A stretch of 64,000 nucleotides of DNA from Erythrobacter sp. SG61-1L (GTDB lineage Bacteria; Pseudomonadota; Alphaproteobacteria; Sphingomonadales; Sphingomonadaceae): positions 2,814,861-2,878,860 of the forward strand of contig NZ_JXQC01000003.1 of the NCBI RefSeq assembly GCF_001305965.1. Reading direction: 5' to 3'. Shown piece by piece: positions 59,543 through 64,000 of the stretch. The notes beneath the pieces are model-generated. The model was not told where the DNA came from, ran no database searches, and saw only the letters and a program-made list of their open reading frames with translations. How positions within the stretch are numbered: the stretch's first letter is position 1; each line of letters begins with the position of its first letter. Made by a program: the position numbers and the translations under genes.

Positions 59543-61437
59543 TGGAGCAGGTCGCCAGCCAGCCGCGCCTCGCGCTCGATGGTGACCATGCTGCGTCGCA
59601 GGATTTTCCCATGGCCGTGCCGCTTTCCACGCCCGGTGCGGAGCCGCTGACCACTCAGCCCGCTGCCGACGATGCGGGGCTCGACCTCGTGGCAAGCGAG
59701 TTGATCGAGCCGGGCCGTTCGCTTGTCCTCAGCGATATTCAGCCTCCTGCGCTCAGTGCCGGTGAAAAGCTGATCCGCCTTGCCTATCGCATGGGTGTTC
59801 CGGGTTCGACCATTGCCGCGCCTTTCCGCAAGCCGGCCAAGCCGCGCCTGCTGGCCACGGTGGAAAGCCCGCTGCCGGGAGACCGTGTTGCGGGCGTGGC
59901 GCTCAGGGCCGGCCATTTCCTGATTCACGGGGTGAAGGCGCCCATCGGCCAGATGGATTTCACCCCCGCTGCACGGCTCACGCCGCCGTTCGAGCAGACG
60001 ATCCACGGTTTCGGCTGGCTGCGAGACCTCTCGTCCAGTGCGCCGCGCGAGCAATGTGTCCCGACGTCTGAGCGGATCGCTTCGGCCTGGCTCGATGCCA
60101 ATGCCCATCCCGGCAAGGGTGCGGCCTGGAGCGTCGGCAATGCCGGGCACAGGTTGCTGAACTGGCTCGTCCATGCGCCGCTTATCCTGTCAGGCACGGA
60201 CAAGGCGCTGCGTGGCCGGATGCTGGCCGCGATGAACGAAACCGCCCGCTGGCTGGATCGCGCCGTCCTGCGTGCGGAAGACCGGCTGGCCGAAACGGCG
60301 GGTTGGTGCGCCATCGTGGCGGCCGGGCTGCTGCTGCCCGATGGCAAGCCGCGCCGCCTTTATGGCGAAGCCGGGCTGATCAAGGCGCTGGGCGAACTGG
60401 TGGGCGACGATGGCGGGGTGCTGTCACGCAGCCCTCTGGCCCAGATGGAAGCGATCGGCCTGCTGGTGGACCTTTCCGCCTGTTACCGCGCCACGCGCCG
60501 GGATCCGCCCGAGGCCGTGGATGCCATGCTGCATTTGCTGGTGCCGCCGCTGTTGGCGCTGACCCATGGCGACGGATCGCTGGGCAATTGGCAGGGCGCA
60601 GGCGCTGTTTCGGCAGATGCGATTGCCGGGCTGATAGAGGCGAGCGGTGTGCGCACGCGCCCGCTCAAGGACGCCCGCCAGTGGGGCTATCAGCGCGTGA
60701 CCGCCGGCAAGGCAGTGCTGCAGATGGATGCTGCCCCGCCGCCGCTCGCGCGGCATACGCGCAGCGGCTGTGCCTCCACCCTTGCGTTTGAGCTTTCGGA
60801 CCGTGGACAGCGGATCATCGGCAATTGCGGCGGGGCTGCCTTTGCGGGCGGGCAGGTGCCGGTGCGCATCGAAAGCGGGCTGCGCGCCACGGCGGCCCAT
60901 TCCACGCTGGTGCTGGACGATGTGAATTCCACTGCCGTGCTGATCAACGGCAAGATCGGTTCCGGCGTCAACGAGGTCGAGCTGGACCGCCGGATGATGC
61001 AGGATGAACGGGGCGGGGCGGCCACGCGGATCGAGGCGAGCCATGACGGCTATGCCCAGCGCTATGGCCTGATCCACCGCCGTATCCTGATCCTGCGGGA
61101 TGACGGGACGGAACTTCGCGGGGAAGATCTGTTGCTTCCCGTGGGCCGCAAGGGCAAGCGCGGCAAAGTGCCCTTCGCGATTCGCTTTCATGTCGGGCCG
61201 GGTGTAGAACTGGGCCTGTCGGAAACCGGCACCGGCGCGGGGCTGGCCCTTCCGGATGGAAGCTATTGGCAGTTCGCCACTGGCGCGGGTGCGCTGGAGG
61301 AAGGCGAACTGGCAATCGAGGAGAGCCTGTGGGTCGATGGCGGCGGCAGGCCGCAGGCAGCCCAGCAATTGGTGCTGCAGGGAATGGTATCGCGCGGCGG
61401 GGGAAGTTTCTCCTGGCTGCTCAAGCGAATGGGATGA
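59542..61437 (+). CDS. heparinase II/III family protein
   Basis: The 631-residue protein has an (alpha/alpha) toroid-like helical region (about 150-420) and a C-terminal beta-sheet domain of the heparinase II/III C type: [53 protein letters not shown] and [16 protein letters not shown]. No signal peptide is visible. It may degrade an acidic polysaccharide. rpe-heparinase-purH is a gene order recurrent in alphaproteobacteria. It overlaps rpe by 1 nt and purH by 4 nt. Confidence 0.85.
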   Translation: MEQVASQPRLALDGDHAASQDFPMAVPLSTPGAEPLTTQPAADDAGLDLVASELIEPGRSLVLSDIQPPALSAGEKLIRLAYRMGVPGSTIAAPFRKPAKPRLLATVESPLPGDRVAGVALRAGHFLIHGVKAPIGQMDFTPAARLTPPFEQTIHGFGWLRDLSSSAPREQCVPTSERIASAWLDANAHPGKGAAWSVGNAGHRLLNWLVHAPLILSGTDKALRGRMLAAMNETARWLDRAVLRAEDRLAETAGWCAIVAAGLLLPDGKPRRLYGEAGLIKALGELVGDDGGVLSRSPLAQMEAIGLLVDLSACYRATRRDPPEAVDAMLHLLVPPLLALTHGDGSLGNWQGAGAVSADAIAGLIEASGVRTRPLKDARQWGYQRVTAGKAVLQMDAAPPPLARHTRSGCASTLAFELSDRGQRIIGNCGGAAFAGGQVPVRIESGLRATAAHSTLVLDDVNSTAVLINGKIGSGVNEVELDRRMMQDERGGAATRIEASHDGYAQRYGLIHRRILILRDDGTELRGEDLLLPVGRKGKRGKVPFAIRFHVGPGVELGLSETGTGAGLALPDGSYWQFATGAGALEEGELAIEESLWVDGGGRPQAAQQLVLQGMVSRGGGSFSWLLKRMG

Positions 61438-63065
61438 ATCCGGTGAGCGAGGTCAAGATCAAGCGGGCGCTGCTGTCAGTGTCCGACAAAGGCGGTTTGG
61501 TGGAACTGGGCCAGGCATTGGCGCGGCACGGGGTGGAACTGGTTTCCACCGGCGGCACGGCCAAGGCCCTGCGCGAGGCAGGCCTTGCGGTGATGGATAT
61601 TTCGGAGCTGACCGGCTTTCCCGAAATGATGGATGGCCGGGTGAAGACCCTGCACCCCAAGGTCCATGGCGCGCTGTTGGCCGTGCGCGACAATGCCGAG
61701 CATGTTGCGGCCATGGTTGAGCATTCTATCGGCGCGATCGACCTCGTTGTCGTCAATCTCTACCCCTTTGAGGCTACCGTAGCCCGGGGTGCCGAACGCG
61801 ATGAAGTGATCGAGAATATCGACATTGGCGGGCCGTCCATGGTCCGCTCCGCCGCGAAAAACCATGGTTTCGTCACGCTTCTCACCGATCCGGCCGATTA
61901 TGCCGAAGTGATCGCGGAAATGGACGCCACGGGCGGTGCCACGTCGCTGGCATTCCGCATCCGCATGGCAGGCAAGGCCTATGCGCGCACTGCGTCATAC
62001 GATGCGGCCATCGCCAACTGGTTCGCTTTCGGCGATGCCTATTCCAATCCGCTCGGCGCCGAGGCGCTGAAGGCGACTCCTTTCCCCGCAGCATTGCCGC
62101 TGGCCTTCAAGCGCGAGGCTGAACTGCGCTATGGCGAAAACCCGCACCAGATCGCGGCGGTCTATCTGCCGCAGGCGAGCAACGTGCAGGGCATCGCCCA
62201 GGCAGAACAGCTGCAGGGCAAGGAACTGTCCTACAACAATTTCAACGATGCCGATGCCGCGCTGGAACTGGTGAGCGAGTTCCGCAATGGCGATCCGGCA
62301 GTGGTTATCGTCAAGCATGCCAATCCCTGCGGCGTGGCGCAGGCAGGCAGCCTGCTCGATGCCTATAATGCGGCCTTCGATTGCGACCGTGTCTCTGCAT
62401 TCGGCGGTATCGTGGCGGTCAATCGCCCGCTCGACGGGCCGACGGCGGAAGCCATCACCTCGATCTTCACCGAAGTCGTGATCGCCCCCGGCGCGGATGA
62501 AGCGGCGCGTGCGATCTTCGCCCAGAAGAAGAACCTGCGCCTGCTGCTGACGGGCGAACTGCCCGATCCGGCGCGCCCGGGCCTGACGCTGAAGACCATT
62601 GCTGGCGGCCTGCTGGTGCAGAGCCGTGACAATGGCGAGATCAGCCTGCCCGATCTCAAGGTGGTGACCAAACGCGCGCCGACCGAGCAGGAGTTGAAGG
62701 ATTGCCTGTTCGCCTGGACGGTGGCCAAGCATGTGAAGTCCAACGCCATCGTCTATGCCAAGGACGGGGTGACGGCAGGTATCGGCGCAGGCCAGATGAA
62801 CCGCCGCGATTCCTCCCGCATTGCCGCGATCCGCGCGCGCGAAGCGGCAGAGGAAGCTGGCTGGCCGCAGCCCCGCACCGTGGGCAGCGCCGTGGCGTCC
62901 GATGCGTTCTTCCCCTTCCCCGACGGACTGCTGGCAGCCGCCGAAGCGGGCGCGACCGCGGTGATCCAGCCGGGCGGCGCCATGGGCGACGACAAGGTGA
63001 TCGCTGCAGCCGACGAAGCAGGCCTCGCCATGGTCTTCACCGGGATGCGCCACTTCCGGCACTGA
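61434..63065 (+). CDS. purH: bifunctional AICAR formyltransferase/IMP cyclohydrolase
   Basis: The 543-residue enzyme performs the last two purine steps. The N-terminal IMP cyclohydrolase domain has [36 protein letters not shown] and [15 protein letters not shown]. The AICAR transformylase domain has [42 protein letters not shown] (catalytic Lys-His) and [19 protein letters not shown] 61434 overlaps the previous stop by 4 nt. purD is 29 kb away. Confidence 0.97.
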   Translation: MNPVSEVKIKRALLSVSDKGGLVELGQALARHGVELVSTGGTAKALREAGLAVMDISELTGFPEMMDGRVKTLHPKVHGALLAVRDNAEHVAAMVEHSIGAIDLVVVNLYPFEATVARGAERDEVIENIDIGGPSMVRSAAKNHGFVTLLTDPADYAEVIAEMDATGGATSLAFRIRMAGKAYARTASYDAAIANWFAFGDAYSNPLGAEALKATPFPAALPLAFKREAELRYGENPHQIAAVYLPQASNVQGIAQAEQLQGKELSYNNFNDADAALELVSEFRNGDPAVVIVKHANPCGVAQAGSLLDAYNAAFDCDRVSAFGGIVAVNRPLDGPTAEAITSIFTEVVIAPGADEAARAIFAQKKNLRLLLTGELPDPARPGLTLKTIAGGLLVQSRDNGEISLPDLKVVTKRAPTEQELKDCLFAWTVAKHVKSNAIVYAKDGVTAGIGAGQMNRRDSSRIAAIRAREAAEEAGWPQPRTVGSAVASDAFFPFPDGLLAAAEAGATAVIQPGGAMGDDKVIAAADEAGLAMVFTGMRHFRH

Positions 63066-63273
63066 TCCGGCCCGTAACGCTTCCACCATTCGTCGCTGAT
63101 TCCGCTCGCTTCGCGGAGTCCGGCCTTGAACCGGCATGGCCGGGAACCGAACTCGCCCTCCGTCGTCGATAGCGGCAGGGGGCGCTTTCGTTCGTTCCGT
63201 TCACGCCCGCGCAAGGGTTTTGCGTTAGACAAATGCGATCCGAAGATCGCGAAGAGCTGAAAGTTACCCCATC

Positions 63274-63378
63274 ATGGGCCTTTTCACTGCCGACCTTTAT
63301 CGTTCCTTTGCCATCGGCTTTGGCCTTGGGGGACTGGCTGTCGCGATCGCCGTCGCAACACAGAGCCTGATAGCGTGA
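63274..63378 (+). CDS. 34-residue membrane peptide coupled to msrA
   Basis: ATG at 63274 opens a short frame MGLFTADLYRSFAIGFGLGG and continues as LAVAIAVATQSLIA, giving one Gly/Ala-rich membrane helix. Its stop overlaps the msrA start (TGATG), a translational-coupling arrangement. A distant GAAAG lies upstream. I believe similar small frames occur before msrA in other sphingomonads, but this is not verified. It may be a leader peptide or a real small membrane protein. Confidence 0.5.
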   Translation: MGLFTADLYRSFAIGFGLGGLAVAIAVATQSLIA

Positions 63379-64000
63379 TGACACAGACGAAACCCGCAAA
63401 GACTCTTATCCTCGCAGCTTCGCTGCTTTTCTCCGCCGCCTGCGCCCAGCCCGCTTTCGCGGAAGAGGCCGTGCTTGCCCCGGCGGCCAAGGTCACTTCG
63501 AAGGAAAGCGGTTTGCAGACCGCGATCTTCGCGGGTGGCTGCTTCTGGGGGATCGAGGCGGTGTTCAGCCACACCAAGGGCATCACCAGCGCGGTTTCGG
63601 GTTATCACGGCGGCAGCAAGGCCGATGCGGTCTATGGCACGGTCAGCGATGGCAATACCGGCCATGCCGAATCGGTGAAGGTGACCTACGATCCCAAGAT
63701 CGTCCGTTACGATCAGTTGCTGCGCATCTTCTTCTCGGTTGGCGCCGACCCCACGACGCTGAATTATCAAGGCCCCGATCACGGCACGCAATATCGCAGC
63801 GCGCTGGTGCCGATGAATGCCGAACAGGCAAAGGTGGCCAAGGCCTATCTCGCCCAGATGGGCAAGTCCGGCGTGTGGAAGGCCCCGATTGTCACGAAGA
63901 TCGAAGCCTACAAGGCCTTCTACCCGGCTGAACAATATCATCAGGACTTCATGAAGCGGAATCCCAACCAGGGTTACATCGTCCGGTGGGACAAGCCCAA
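63378..64000 (+). CDS. msrA: peptide-methionine (S)-S-oxide reductase, exported (3' end beyond the window)
   Basis: The frame is open for 207 codons to the window edge. It has a signal peptide (cleaved after PAFA, about residue 28) and the MsrA domain: AIFAGGCFWGIEAVFS (active-site C55), SGYHGGSK, HAESVKVTYDP, DPTTLNYQGPDHGTQYRSAL and AEQYHQDFM near the end. It reduces methionine-S-sulfoxide in exported proteins. Reducing partners are not visible. The start overlaps the small membrane-peptide stop. Confidence 0.93.
   Translation, partial: MTQTKPAKTLILAASLLFSAACAQPAFAEEAVLAPAAKVTSKESGLQTAIFAGGCFWGIEAVFSHTKGITSAVSGYHGGSKADAVYGTVSDGNTGHAESVKVTYDPKIVRYDQLLRIFFSVGADPTTLNYQGPDHGTQYRSALVPMNAEQAKVAKAYLAQMGKSGVWKAPIVTKIEAYKAFYPAEQYHQDFMKRNPNQGYIVRWDKP

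Overview
The window is 64 kb of GC-rich chromosome from an alphaproteobacterium, most likely order Sphingomonadales (Novosphingobium, Sphingobium or Erythrobacteraceae type). The evidence is the gene content: a heme A synthase next to cutA/rplM/rpsI, a class I fumarase beside a TolC/PCMT-like pair, an Rrf2-headed suf operon with an inserted DUF559 gene, a rpe-heparinase-purH run, an MmcB gene with a GTTC-N7-GTTC LexA box, a PopZ-type DUF2497 protein, UrcA, DUF2093 and EI24 proteins. The genus call is inference. I see no prophage, insertion sequence, CRISPR array or rRNA. There is one tRNA (Arg, CCG). Coding density is very high and most long antisense frames are GC-driven shadows.

Layout. 1-7.7 kb: end of a CBS-domain gene, small ferredoxin, DUF2497, tolC plus a shrunken PCMT-like gene, class I fumarase, a LytS/LytTR two-component pair and a secreted UrcA protein. 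7.9-16.3 kb: small membrane proteins, a lipid-kinase-type protein with a metallophosphoesterase, the rplM-rpsI operon, cutA, ctaA, a MerC-type protein behind a Zur-like palindrome, a fused ThiS-ThiG, a REP-like inverted repeat, a DnaA box, and two unknown genes. 16.4-21.1 kb: acyl-CoA synthetase, gamma-glutamyltransferase and pyrD, all on the minus strand. 21.1-27.4 kb: a candidate small RNA, then the regulator-sufB-DUF559-sufC-sufD-sufS-sufT-sufA operon, whose neighbouring genes mostly overlap by 1-4 nt. 27.4-35.8 kb: an internally duplicated unknown protein, a lipoprotein, an EI24 protein, a PfkB kinase, purD and xseA with overlapping divergent start codons, DUF2093, an M23 lipoprotein and a phytase-like protein. 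35.8-44.6 kb: rpmB, tadA, RNase T2, nadC, a second LytTR/LytS pair, an HD protein, a DsbA-like protein, an M48 protease and an alpha/beta hydrolase. 44.7-53.6 kb: a PAS protein, an MFS transporter, DUF2141, sterol-desaturase family, an RG-tailed RNA helicase, mmcB, and unknown and DUF6152 secreted proteins. 53.7-64 kb: tRNA-Arg, a divergent MocR regulator/EamA exporter pair, an M20 amidohydrolase, a second DUF2141, rpe-heparinase-purH and the start of msrA.

Most of the window is housekeeping: nucleotide synthesis (pyrD, purD, purH), NAD and thiamine synthesis, Fe-S assembly, translation and envelope maintenance. No dedicated accessory or defence island is visible. The less ordinary material is small scale: an orphan promoter-hairpin-terminator unit before the suf operon, a nuclease-fold gene in the suf operon that seems to have lost active-site residues, a ThiS-ThiG fusion with no free ThiS C-terminus, cell-cycle-type boxes (DnaA, CtrA-like) before uncharacterised genes, and overlapping divergent starts of purD and xseA.
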